Below the pieces are notes generated by a model that searched no databases, had not been told where the DNA came from, and worked only from the letters and a program-made list of their open reading frames with translations. 41,034 nucleotides of DNA from Bacteroidales bacterium (GTDB lineage: Bacteria; Bacteroidota; Bacteroidia; Bacteroidales; UBA1715), in contig JAQICB010000130.1 of NCBI GenBank assembly GCA_027858745.1, positions 1-41,034 on the forward strand. The letters are read 5' to 3'. The first letter of the stretch is position 1, and every line of letters starts with the position of its first letter. A program made the position numbers and the translations under genes. This document shows, piece after piece, positions 8,171-16,811 of this stretch.

Positions 8171-9382
8171 TTAACCTTCACCTTTAACCAACAACATACT
8201 GTCGCCATAGCTTAAAAAACGGTACTCGGATTGGAGAGCATGCGTATAGATTTTTTTCCAATCTTCACCCACAAAGGCGGCAACCAGCAACAACAATGTG
8301 CTTTTCGGCTGATGAAAATTGGTAAACATAACATCTACAATGCGAAATGTATATCCAGGCATTATCATTAACTGTGTGTATCCATACACACTATCTATAC
8401 CTTCTTTTTCAAGATATCTGAGTAATGCATTGCAGGATCTTTCAACAGAAATATGTTGCGGTAGTTCATATGCATCCCACTGGTCTAATTCGGGAATAAA
8501 TCGATTGTGGTGCAGCAATTTAACGCCCAACCAGTACATTGATTCCAAAGTGCGCACGGAAGTTGTACCAACAGCTATACACTGTGGTGCATCGATAATA
8601 GAGCAAATAACTTCTTTTGATACAATACAACATTCGCGATGCATAGCATGATTGCGAAAATCGTCTTGTTGCACAGGCTTAAATGTGCCGGCACCAACAT
8701 GTAAAACGACCTGTTTTTGCTCAATATGTTTTGCAAAAATTCGAGCCAACACCTCGTCGGTGAAATGTAAACCGGCTGTTGGCGCTGCCACCGAACCCTC
8801 GTGCTGTGCATATATAGTTTGATATCGGTCAGAATCTATCTTTTCACTCTTGCGGTGCAAATATGGCGGTATTGGAACTTCTCCCACAGATTCTAATATT
8901 TCAGAAAAGCTCACATCTGCTTGCCACGAAAAACGAATACGAAAGGCATCATCCTGTTTTTCAATTTTCTCGGCACCCACTACCACCTTTTTTCCATCAA
9001 TCTGCGTATGGAGTTCCAACACATCTTGCTTCCACTTTTTGGCATTTCCTATAATACACTTCCACACACAAGATTCTCGTTGCGAAAATATTGTTTCGTA
9101 GGTAACAGGCTCAACAGGTTCGAGACAAAAGATTTCTATGCGAGCACCTGTTTTTTTATAAAACGACATGCGCGCATGAATAACCCGTGTATTGTTAAAT
9201 ATAAGCAATGAATGTGAAGGCAAAAAATTGGGTGCATCGGTAAATGCAGCATCAGATATTTCGCCGTCTCGGTAGATCAATAATTTTGATGTATCTCTTT
9301 GCTGTAAGGGATATCGGGCAATTTTTGCTTCCGGCAAATTATAATCAAAGTCTGATATACTATATTGTGAATGATTCTCCAT
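8171..9382 (-). CDS. queA: S-adenosylmethionine:tRNA ribosyltransferase-isomerase
   Basis: Transfers and isomerises the ribosyl moiety of S-adenosylmethionine onto 7-deazaguanine in tRNA to give epoxyqueuosine, the penultimate queuosine step. The protein is 403 residues from the preferred ATG, a little longer than E. coli QueA (356). Typical segments are NNTRVIHARM near the N terminus, EGSVAAPTAGLHFT, VLHVGAGTFKPV, NFHQPKSTLLLLVAAF and the C-terminal YRFLSYGDSMLL. The frame extends to a GTG at 9403, but that codon lies inside the -7 box (9403-9410), so the ATG at 9382 is chosen. Divergent from the Smr-domain gene with overlapping promoters; the 3' end touches the MITE-like element. Confidence 0.95.
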   Translation of the reverse strand: MENHSQYSISDFDYNLPEAKIARYPLQQRDTSKLLIYRDGEISDAAFTDAPNFLPSHSLLIFNNTRVIHARMSFYKKTGARIEIFCLEPVEPVTYETIFSQRESCVWKCIIGNAKKWKQDVLELHTQIDGKKVVVGAEKIEKQDDAFRIRFSWQADVSFSEILESVGEVPIPPYLHRKSEKIDSDRYQTIYAQHEGSVAAPTAGLHFTDEVLARIFAKHIEQKQVVLHVGAGTFKPVQQDDFRNHAMHRECCIVSKEVICSIIDAPQCIAVGTTSVRTLESMYWLGVKLLHHNRFIPELDQWDAYELPQHISVERSCNALLRYLEKEGIDSVYGYTQLMIMPGYTFRIVDVMFTNFHQPKSTLLLLVAAFVGEDWKKIYTHALQSEYRFLSYGDSMLLVKGEG

Positions 9383-9402
9383 AATCTTTCGTAAAAGAAT
9401 CA

Positions 9403-9410
9403 CAAAAATA
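9403..9410 (-). promoter_or_regulatory. -7 box of queA
   Basis: Minus strand TATTTTTG; the predicted transcription start lies near 9397, about 15 bases before the ATG at 9382. Confidence 0.5.
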
Positions 9411-9412
9411 TG

Positions 9413-9420
9413 TAACTTTG
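9413..9420 (+). promoter_or_regulatory. -7 box of the Smr-domain gene
   Basis: TAACTTTG, only two bases from the queA -7 box on the other strand. A TTTCG about 21 bases upstream (9387-9391) may serve as the -33 element. The leader to 9468 is about 40 bases. Confidence 0.45.
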
Positions 9421-9467
9421 AATAAATAAAATAACAATTATGATTCTTTCAGTAACAAAATAATAAT

Positions 9468-10499
9468 ATGGCACAAATTCAAGTCGGAGACACAGTACAA
9501 TATTTAAATGACGTAGGCGGCGGAATTGTCACTAAAATTATAAGTCCGGTAATGGTAGAAATAAAAGACGATTCGGGATTTGAAATTCCGGTTGCCATGT
9601 CGGAGCTCCTTCTAACGTCGGAGAAAAAAACAGAAAAGCCCCAATCGAACACATATGTACATGAGGTGGCAAAGCCCCCCGAAATTACAACTATTCCTGG
9701 AAACGACAATCCACAAATGTATTTTGCAATTGTTCCCGACACGAAACAACTCGATATTGTGGACTTTTATATTATAAATGACTCTAATTATTGGGTGCTG
9801 TTTACCTGTTCATCATCACACAATGGCTCATTGGAATTACTCGATTCCGGGAGTATTGAACCGAATATAAAAATTCATATTGGACAATTTGGTTTATCAG
9901 ACATCACCCACATGCAGAATATTATTTTTCAAGGAATAATATACGATACACAGGCATATTCATACTATAGTCCAATAGATATGTCTATCACCATTCAGCA
10001 CAAAAAGTTATACACAAAAGCAGTGTTTCAAACAAATGATTTTTTTGACGAAGATGCATGGATTACAGAACTCTATGATGATTCAAAAAACCAAATTGAA
10101 AAATCTTTAGGTAACACCAACTTAGCAGAAATATTGAATCAAAAAGAATCTGCACAATCAAGAAAACGACCTCGCATAGAATCGACTTCGAAACATAAAA
10201 AAAATGAAATTCAAGAAATAGATTTACACATTCACGAATTAATAGAAGACGAGCATACTGTTGGAAAAGAAGAAATGCTTACTATTCAATTACAAGCATT
10301 TGAGGCGGCATTACACAAAGCTATTAAAGACAATATCAACAAATTAGTGTGTATTCACGGAGTAGGAAACGGTATATTAAAAACAAAAATAAGATCGGTA
10401 CTTGACACCGATTATCCGCATTTATTTTATCAGGATGCCTCATTTCAAAAATATAAATTTGGTGCGACAGTAATCTATTTTAGAAAAATATATAAATAA
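9468..10499 (+). CDS. DUF2027 and Smr-domain protein
   Basis: A 343-residue cytoplasmic protein. Residues 1-50 form a small beta-barrel-like segment typical of DUF2027 proteins (VGDTVQYLNDVGGGIVTKI). The middle (about 80-190) is a beta-rich DUF2027 domain, followed by a charged linker (about 205-248). The C-terminal Smr domain has IDLHIHEL (251-258) and the catalytic/RNA-binding HGVGNGILK (297-305). Smr domains are nicking endonucleases or RNA-cleaving modules, as in MutS2/SmrB. The DUF2027-Smr architecture is standard in Bacteroidota; its substrate is not established, and no MutS2 core is attached. Confidence 0.85.
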   Translation: MAQIQVGDTVQYLNDVGGGIVTKIISPVMVEIKDDSGFEIPVAMSELLLTSEKKTEKPQSNTYVHEVAKPPEITTIPGNDNPQMYFAIVPDTKQLDIVDFYIINDSNYWVLFTCSSSHNGSLELLDSGSIEPNIKIHIGQFGLSDITHMQNIIFQGIIYDTQAYSYYSPIDMSITIQHKKLYTKAVFQTNDFFDEDAWITELYDDSKNQIEKSLGNTNLAEILNQKESAQSRKRPRIESTSKHKKNEIQEIDLHIHELIEDEHTVGKEEMLTIQLQAFEAALHKAIKDNINKLVCIHGVGNGILKTKIRSVLDTDYPHLFYQDASFQKYKFGATVIYFRKIYK

Positions 10500-10533
10500 G
10501 TATTTTTTTTGTTCATTTATTCAAACAACTGTT

Positions 10534-10553
10534 ATTTATTTGTACAAATAAAT
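10534..10553. promoter_or_regulatory. 20-bp perfect palindrome upstream of the propeller sensor
   Basis: ATTTATTTGTACAAATAAAT is perfectly self-complementary and ends 10 bases before the sensor start codon. It could be an operator for a dimeric regulator or a small RNA hairpin in the leader. AT-rich palindromes can arise by chance, so confidence is low. Confidence 0.3.
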
Positions 10554-10563
10554 TTAATTTGTA

Positions 10564-13500
10564 ATGCATAAATATTTTCTGTTTTTAATAACCCTACTCT
10601 GTTCATTCGGTCTGTACGCCCAAAAAAAAGGGCAGACAGAAGTTGTTCATTTTACGGTAACAGATGGTTTGGCAAGCGGAAATGTTCATCGCATTACCGA
10701 AGACAAACAAGGGTTTATTTGGATTGCTACCGAAAACGGTTTAAGCAGATATGACCAATATACCTGCACAAATTTCGAAGAAAACACAACTTCTCCCTAT
10801 GGTTTAGCACACAATTTTGTGTTTGACGTGGTGCCTCATCGAAAACACGGTGTATGGGTTGGCACCATATCGGGACTCAATAAATACAATGTAGGCAGCG
10901 GAAAATTTAGCCATTATTATTTTTATTCGGAGAATGCGGAAAAATTATATAAACCGGTAAATCAAATAGTACCACTTGCAAGCGGCTCGTGTTTTTTACG
11001 CAGCGACGAACATACTATATATATGTATTCACACAAGCACGATTCTATTGAAGAATTATCATATTCGGGATACCATCCATCTGCACAACCTACTTTTATG
11101 CACAAAAAAGACTCAACCAGCGTGCTTGTGGGCGACAAAAACGGATATGTATACAGTCTTAATTCAAATGGAAAGGCACAGATAATAGATTCTTTATCAC
11201 ATGCTGTTAGTTGTATTCTAACATTAGATACGACTTCTTTTCTTGTTGCAGACATTTCGGGAACAATTCACGTATACAAACAAAATAAAAAACAAAAATC
11301 ATATACATTTCCTCTGCAATACCATACTCGCTCCGAAAAATATATTTCGTCTCTCCTCAAAACAAACAAGGAAACCATATATGTCGGAACACAAGGTGCC
11401 GGACTTTTTTCTTTTTCGCCAAATAGCGGGTGGTTAAACGAAGCTATTCCAACACAATCACTCATCAATGGTAATATTTCTGATATTTTTATAGATTCTC
11501 GCCAGAGTGTTTGGATAGGTCATTCGTACGGTGGCGTAAGCATTATTCCACCCAAAAAAGCTATTACCTATCTGAATCTTCCTGAAACGATTCAAAAAAA
11601 CAAAATCTCCGCAATTGCCTCATACAAAAACACATTGTGGATTGGCACCGAAAACGATGGGCTCTATATTTACAATACAGAAACTCAATCATTCAACCAA
11701 TTTAATACTCATATTCGTCTTTTAGGAGCAGAGTTTGACAATCAAATAACCGCCCTTCATTTCGATGGTTCACAGATGTGGATTGGCACATATAATAAAG
11801 GAGTCTTTGCCGTTTCATTGCCTGATTATTCTTTAGCATATTATGCTGAATTGCAAAAAATTCCGACACAAGACATTTCTGCTTTATATTCTTCAAAAAA
11901 GAATACAGTATGGATTGGCACATATGGTAACGGGGTGTATGTTTTCTCTAAAAAAAGCAGAAAAATTATTCGCCATTATTCTGCAACAGCACCGGAACAT
12001 TCACGAATTTCAACAGACGGAATAACTTGCCTTTTTGAAGACTCACAAAAAAATATATGGATTGGCGGATACTACGGCATTTCCAAAATAGCTCCCGACA
12101 AATCAATTACCATTTTCGCACACAACACACACCGAGGTTTGCGAAACAATGTAATTACCGGCATACAAGAAGACCACAACAACACAATTTGGATAAGCAC
12201 ATTGCATGGTGTAAGCACATATTTACACGAGCAAGATTCAATATATCCGTTCATTACTGAACTGTCGGAATTTAATCATGCCATAGCTTCGGTATTTCCG
12301 GTAAATGCAGAAACAATAGCATGCATTACACTGAAAAACATGTACATATACAACACCAAACAGAACATTACAAAACACATCGGTTCATGTCCGTTTGGTG
12401 AATTTTCAAAAAATACTTTTATTTTTAATCAGTCACATTCTGTTCTTTTAGGAACACAAAAAGGTATTGTTCAAGCGAAAATTGACACCACTTTTTCTAC
12501 AATAAATTCAGGTAGCATTGCTCTTACCGATTTTCATATTGATGGGATTTCAATCTTTTCCGAAGATACAAAATATACAGCACAATATGATAAAGGCATT
12601 TTTTCTGTGAACTTGCCATATTACGAAGAGAATATTTCAGTAGAAATAACCGACTTTTCTCAAAATTCGAATATTAAATCCACTTATGTGTATACCCTCA
12701 AAGGATTTGATAAAAAATGGCACACACTTACCAAAAATAACACTATTCAATATACAAACCTACCCGGCGGCAACCACACATTACGTGTTAAAAAGAAATA
12801 TAACGAAATTCTTTCTGACTATGAACTTCAAGTAAACATTACCATTCAAAAAGCCTTATGGGAAACAACTCTTTTTTACATAATTCTTGCAATTATTCTC
12901 ATTGTTCTTTTTTACAGTATTTATTCAGCTCAAGTACACAAAATATTAATTACGCGCAATAAATTACAAAAGCAAGTAGAGTCACGAACAAAAGATTTAT
13001 TAAAACAAAAGGAGCAAATAATAGAACAAAAAGAGCGGTTACAAAAACAAAGAGACGAGGCTCACACAAAAAATGCAGAAATGTCTCATTTGGCTGGGCA
13101 ACACCAAGAGTTGGAATCGGCTGCTCAGCAGATGAAATTTGATTTGAAAAAAACAGAAAATGAAAATACAACACTCGGCTTCGAATACAAAAAAATTCTC
13201 AAACAATACAATACTATCATTCACTTCTCGAAAGAAATGATTTTTAGAATTGCTTTACCGTCAGAAAACTTTGAATACATTAGTCCGGCTTGTGAAAAAA
13301 TGACCGGCCATACTCCCGAAGAATTCTATACAGACAAAAATATCTTTAAAAATTTATTTGCAGCAAAGGATAAAGATAAATTCAAAAAATTCCGCAAGTA
13401 TATGATTGAGGGCAAAGTGCCTCCTCTTATGGAATATAAAATTAAAACAAAAGACGGCTCTTCAAAATGGGTTGCACAACATTCTATAATCATCCGAGAC

Positions 13501-14718
13501 GAACAAAATAATCCTATAGCCTACGAAGCGATGATTGTTGATATTAGCGATTTAAAAAAGATACAAAAACAAAAAGAGGCGTCGATACAACGCAAAAAAG
13601 ACACAGAAAGTCTGCAAAGTGAGGTTAATAATGAGTCTACATCCGACAATACCTTTAAGCTTTTTTCCGAAATACTGAACAAACCGGGAATTTCACTTGA
13701 CGAAAAACAAGCATTTTTGGAGGAGAATAACGAAAACACCACCTCGTTACAAATGATTGACGACATTATTGATATTTATAAAATAGAATCGGGCGAATTG
13801 CACTTAAATAATTCGCAGTGTTACGTAAATACTCTTTTACAAGATTTACACGAATCGTTTACAACACTCAAAAACAAGAACAAGAAAAAACATTTACTTC
13901 TAAACCTCGACATTCCAATAGAAGAAGAAAATTTTTCATTTTACACAGACACCTATCGTCTTCGTCAAATTCTGATGAATCTTTTAGGAAATGCATTTAA
14001 ATTCACTTCGCAAGGAAATATCCGATTTGGGTACACATTAGCCGATAATCCAACCGGTGAACACGACAAAGAAATAGTATTTTTTGTGCAAGACACCGGA
14101 ATTGGTATTTCCGAAAAACAGATTCCATTTATTTTTGAACGATTTAAATCGTACGACGGGAAATTCGGATTCAACGGGGTAGGACTGTACCTCTCACATA
14201 AATTGGTAGACCTTTTAGGCGGAAAAATGTGGGTTGAATCTGTTGTAAATACCGGCACGATTTTTCATTTTTCATTACCCATAGAAAAAATGAAAGGTCT
14301 GAAAAAAACAGATACCTCTTCACAAAATACAGAAGATAATGCAGACATAGATTGGTCACACAAAACGCTTCTTCTTGCAGAAGACGAGCAAGACAATTAT
14401 GACTATGTAAAAGAAATATTGAAAAAAACCAAGATGTCTGTTATTTGGGTTCGTAACGGGGAAGAGGCTATTAACACATATCGTGAAAACCAACGAGAAA
14501 TTGATGTTATCCTTATGGATATTCAAATGCCAAAAATTAACGGGTACGAAGCAACTCAAAAAATCAAAGAAATAAATCCGAATATTCCGATTATTGCACA
14601 AACGGCATACGCAAACTCCGAAGCAAAAATTAACTGTTTTGATGCCGGCTGCGACCATTATCTTGCAAAACCATACCGTGCTCGAGATTTAATAGAAACT
14701 ATTGGAAAACATTTGTAA
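10564..14718 (+). CDS. Propeller-type hybrid sensor lacking the phosphoacceptor histidine, with C-terminal receiver
   Basis: 1384 residues. Order: signal peptide (1-19); periplasmic beta-propeller of repeated two-component-regulator propeller units (WIATENGLSRYD, WIGTENDGLYIYN, VWIGTYGNGVYVF and others, about 25-660); Y_Y_Y domain (about 683-760); membrane helix (768-791); long coiled coil (about 795-880); PAS domain (about 887-1000); a degenerate dimerisation helix pair; HATPase (N-box LLGNAFKF near 1140, DTGIGIS at 1177); receiver (acidic pocket near 1274, phosphoacceptor D1319, lysine K1369). Missing: where SHEIRTP should stand the sequence is ESLQSEVNNESTSDN, with no histidine, while the following helix (MIDDIIDIYKIESGEL) is conserved. 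The G2 loop is also altered (GFNGVGLYLS). There is no AraC domain, unlike classical members. It probably senses a periplasmic glycan or envelope cue; phosphate may come from another kinase. Confidence 0.88.
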   Translation: MHKYFLFLITLLCSFGLYAQKKGQTEVVHFTVTDGLASGNVHRITEDKQGFIWIATENGLSRYDQYTCTNFEENTTSPYGLAHNFVFDVVPHRKHGVWVGTISGLNKYNVGSGKFSHYYFYSENAEKLYKPVNQIVPLASGSCFLRSDEHTIYMYSHKHDSIEELSYSGYHPSAQPTFMHKKDSTSVLVGDKNGYVYSLNSNGKAQIIDSLSHAVSCILTLDTTSFLVADISGTIHVYKQNKKQKSYTFPLQYHTRSEKYISSLLKTNKETIYVGTQGAGLFSFSPNSGWLNEAIPTQSLINGNISDIFIDSRQSVWIGHSYGGVSIIPPKKAITYLNLPETIQKNKISAIASYKNTLWIGTENDGLYIYNTETQSFNQFNTHIRLLGAEFDNQITALHFDGSQMWIGTYNKGVFAVSLPDYSLAYYAELQKIPTQDISALYSSKKNTVWIGTYGNGVYVFSKKSRKIIRHYSATAPEHSRISTDGITCLFEDSQKNIWIGGYYGISKIAPDKSITIFAHNTHRGLRNNVITGIQEDHNNTIWISTLHGVSTYLHEQDSIYPFITELSEFNHAIASVFPVNAETIACITLKNMYIYNTKQNITKHIGSCPFGEFSKNTFIFNQSHSVLLGTQKGIVQAKIDTTFSTINSGSIALTDFHIDGISIFSEDTKYTAQYDKGIFSVNLPYYEENISVEITDFSQNSNIKSTYVYTLKGFDKKWHTLTKNNTIQYTNLPGGNHTLRVKKKYNEILSDYELQVNITIQKALWETTLFYIILAIILIVLFYSIYSAQVHKILITRNKLQKQVESRTKDLLKQKEQIIEQKERLQKQRDEAHTKNAEMSHLAGQHQELESAAQQMKFDLKKTENENTTLGFEYKKILKQYNTIIHFSKEMIFRIALPSENFEYISPACEKMTGHTPEEFYTDKNIFKNLFAAKDKDKFKKFRKYMIEGKVPPLMEYKIKTKDGSSKWVAQHSIIIRDEQNNPIAYEAMIVDISDLKKIQKQKEASIQRKKDTESLQSEVNNESTSDNTFKLFSEILNKPGISLDEKQAFLEENNENTTSLQMIDDIIDIYKIESGELHLNNSQCYVNTLLQDLHESFTTLKNKNKKKHLLLNLDIPIEEENFSFYTDTYRLRQILMNLLGNAFKFTSQGNIRFGYTLADNPTGEHDKEIVFFVQDTGIGISEKQIPFIFERFKSYDGKFGFNGVGLYLSHKLVDLLGGKMWVESVVNTGTIFHFSLPIEKMKGLKKTDTSSQNTEDNADIDWSHKTLLLAEDEQDNYDYVKEILKKTKMSVIWVRNGEEAINTYRENQREIDVILMDIQMPKINGYEATQKIKEINPNIPIIAQTAYANSEAKINCFDAGCDHYLAKPYRARDLIETIGKHL

Positions 14719-14752
14719 ACATACAACAAGAAAAATAGAGATAGAGAGGGTG

Positions 14753-15754
14753 TTACACGGTAAAATAAAATACGCTTCCAATATCGGGTTGCGACTCAAA
14801 CCACATTTCACCACCCAATAGATCCACAAGCCCTTTTGCAATAGATAGGCCCAAACCTGTGCCACTATTGAGATGAGCATCATCATGTTCTATTTGTTGA
14901 AAACGGTTAAAAATGACATCCTTAAATTCATGTGGTATTCCAATACCGGTGTCCGATACAAAAAATAAGGATTTTCCTTCATGTTGTTTGCATCCTATTT
15001 CAATTTTACCTGCATCGGTATACTTGCATGCGTTATCAATAAGATACCGAAAAATTTGTAATATCATCACCTTATCGGTATAAATAACTTTGTCTTCGAT
15101 ATATGCTTTATTTTGAAATTCGCATGACACCTTATAGTTATTATATTTTTGTTTATACTCCTCGAAAATCTGAGCAACTTCATTACAAAGATAACTTGCT
15201 TGAATATTTTCTTTATTTACTATTTTATCACCCGATTCTATACGTGCAATTTCGGTTATATTATCAATAATTTCGAGCAAATCATCACTGCGTTTCGTTA
15301 TTATTTCCGCATAACCCTTAATTACCTCAGGATTATTATTCTCTTCAGACAATAAAGAAGAAAAACCTATAATAGCATTCATAGGCGTGCGAATTTCATG
15401 ACTCATATTACGAAGAAAAGCGGTTTTGAGTCTATCACTTTCTTCTGCTTTTTGTTTTGCCGACACGAGTTCTTTATTAATTCTTTGATAGGCTTTATTT
15501 TGTTTTTCAATCTCTTCATTTTTTTCGTGATTCTCCTGTTCGGCTTTACGAATTTTATTCATATGTTTTCGTAACAACAAGACCAATAAGAAACTGGTAA
15601 CAAACACAAACAAGCCACCTTTTATAATATTAAATTGTGTCAATATTTCAGTATCAGTTATCAGATTTCCAAAAAAAGAATCGGATAAATATATCCACAA
15701 GCTTCCTACTATAAGATATATAAGCCCTATTTTGTGTTCAAAGTGTATGCGCAT
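14753..15754 (-). CDS. Membrane-bound sensor histidine kinase without receiver
   Basis: 333 residues: two membrane helices (about 8-28 and 43-62) enclosing a very short periplasmic segment, a coiled coil (65-110), a HisKA domain with the full MSHEIRTPMNA box (H119), and a HATPase domain (N-box YLIDNACKY, G1 DTGIGIP, G2 SGTGLGLSIAKGLVDLLGG). The nearly absent periplasmic domain suggests sensing through the membrane or a partner. It converges on the propeller sensor with a 34-base gap, and its domain set is the complement of that protein's (histidine but no receiver). No dedicated response regulator lies nearby. Confidence 0.9.
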   Translation of the reverse strand: MRIHFEHKIGLIYLIVGSLWIYLSDSFFGNLITDTEILTQFNIIKGGLFVFVTSFLLVLLLRKHMNKIRKAEQENHEKNEEIEKQNKAYQRINKELVSAKQKAEESDRLKTAFLRNMSHEIRTPMNAIIGFSSLLSEENNNPEVIKGYAEIITKRSDDLLEIIDNITEIARIESGDKIVNKENIQASYLCNEVAQIFEEYKQKYNNYKVSCEFQNKAYIEDKVIYTDKVMILQIFRYLIDNACKYTDAGKIEIGCKQHEGKSLFFVSDTGIGIPHEFKDVIFNRFQQIEHDDAHLNSGTGLGLSIAKGLVDLLGGEMWFESQPDIGSVFYFTV

Positions 15755-15840
15755 TTTTAATGGGGAAAAATTGGTTTAATTATGTAAAATACTTCTTTTC
15801 TTTTCGAAATACAAGAATTTAAATAAATTTTGTTTGATTT

Positions 15841-16120
15841 TCTGTGACCTACCTACTCATAATTCGGGGAAGGGGTAAACTTTTCATCTTACTTGTTCTT
15901 CGTTTTTTTTCTCAGGACCTTACCCTGAGCTATTTATATTGCCCGCTTCGGGGCTATTTCTTTGAGCCCCACCCAAAGTTGTTTCTGTCAAACGTTTCGG
16001 GGCTTTTTGATTTTCACCTGTCATTTCCACATTTTGCCACACTGTGTCCACCATTCAGGTAGACTCTGTCTGTCCTCTGACGGAACATAACTTATGTGAC
16101 AACTCGGATTATCACGTTTT
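15841..16120. repeat. decayed spacer sequence, probably an old repeat
   Basis: The 446-base gap between the kinase and the Spy-like gene shows no convincing gene. Around 15935-16010 there are two near-copies of a GC-richer motif (CGCTTCGGGGCTATTT at 15952 and CGTTTCGGGGCTTTTT at 15990) and a short hairpin GGGGCT ... AGCCCC (15953-15975). Its composition differs from its neighbours and resembles stacked repeat remnants. Only the terminator at 16143-16174 is clearly functional. Confidence 0.3.
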
Positions 16121-16142
16121 GTGTTCCTTTATTTACCAAAAC

Positions 16143-16174
16143 AAAAAAGGGGCTGTCTTTTTCAAGACAACCCC
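16143..16174 (-). terminator. Intrinsic terminator of the Spy/CpxP-like gene
   Basis: On the minus strand GGGGTTGTCTT pairs with AAGACAGCCCC (one T-G wobble) around a GAAA loop, followed by T6. It starts 26 bases beyond the stop at 16201. Confidence 0.85.
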
Positions 16175-16200
16175 AACGCATTTAAAACAAAAATAAAACC

Positions 16201-16647
16201 TTAAAACCTATTTTTGCATTTAAATTGAGAGCGTCGTTCTTCGCGCATTTCCGAAAATTCTTTCTGTTGTTCTTCGTTTAACACTTCATTAATTTGCTCA
16301 TACACCTGCTCGCGTTCTGCACGAAATGCTTTTCTGTGCTCTTTGCGACGAGCATCGCGTTCTGCATGAATTTTTTCAATTTTAGTTTTTTGTTCGTCAG
16401 TTAAATCTAAATCATACACACAAGCATCAAACGAACGATACGAGTTTCGATCGCCTTTACCGTCTTTCCTCCCACGGCAATGATTACCTTGCTGGCCATG
16501 ATGTGCTTTGCCGGAATAAAAACCCGGAGCATATTTTCCTCCCGCTCTACACGGAACATCTTGTACACTTACTACACTAATTGTAAAACCTAACAACATG
16601 CCAACTACAACGAGTAAAGCACCTACTAAAAGACTTTTTGTTTCCAT
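16201..16647 (-). CDS. Spy/CpxP-like periplasmic protein
   Basis: 148 residues: an N-terminal membrane anchor or signal (about 6-27), a glycine/histidine-rich stretch with isolated cysteines (33, 57, 76), and an all-helical charged domain (78-140) with the two LTxxQ-type motifs of the Spy/CpxP family, LTDEQ (82-86) and LNEEQ (123-127). Family members act as ATP-independent periplasmic chaperones or metal-stress proteins (CpxP, Spy, ZraP, CnrX). The His/Cys-rich segment and the metal exporters encoded nearby make a metal-stress role plausible, but this is inference. Confidence 0.7.
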   Translation of the reverse strand: METKSLLVGALLVVVGMLLGFTISVVSVQDVPCRAGGKYAPGFYSGKAHHGQQGNHCRGRKDGKGDRNSYRSFDACVYDLDLTDEQKTKIEKIHAERDARRKEHRKAFRAEREQVYEQINEVLNEEQQKEFSEMREERRSQFKCKNRF

Positions 16648-16786
16648 ACCTTTATTTTTTTATTTATAAACTTCCGTAAAAGTATGTTTGTAACGTAGTT
16701 TTTCAAAAAATAATATACAAACTGCCATTATTTGATGATAAAAAAATAAAAGGCTCTCTCTTAGTTGCTATTCATAATTTTTTAAA

Positions 16787-16794
16787 TATTTTTG
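16787..16794 (+). promoter_or_regulatory. -7 box of the lpxH-fetAB-CDF unit
   Basis: TATTTTTG with a TTG 19 bases upstream (16765-16767) as a possible -33 element. The predicted transcription start near 16800 supports the TTG at 16812 as the lpxH start. Confidence 0.5.
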
Positions 16795-16811
16795 ATGAAA
16801 AAGAAATAGTA

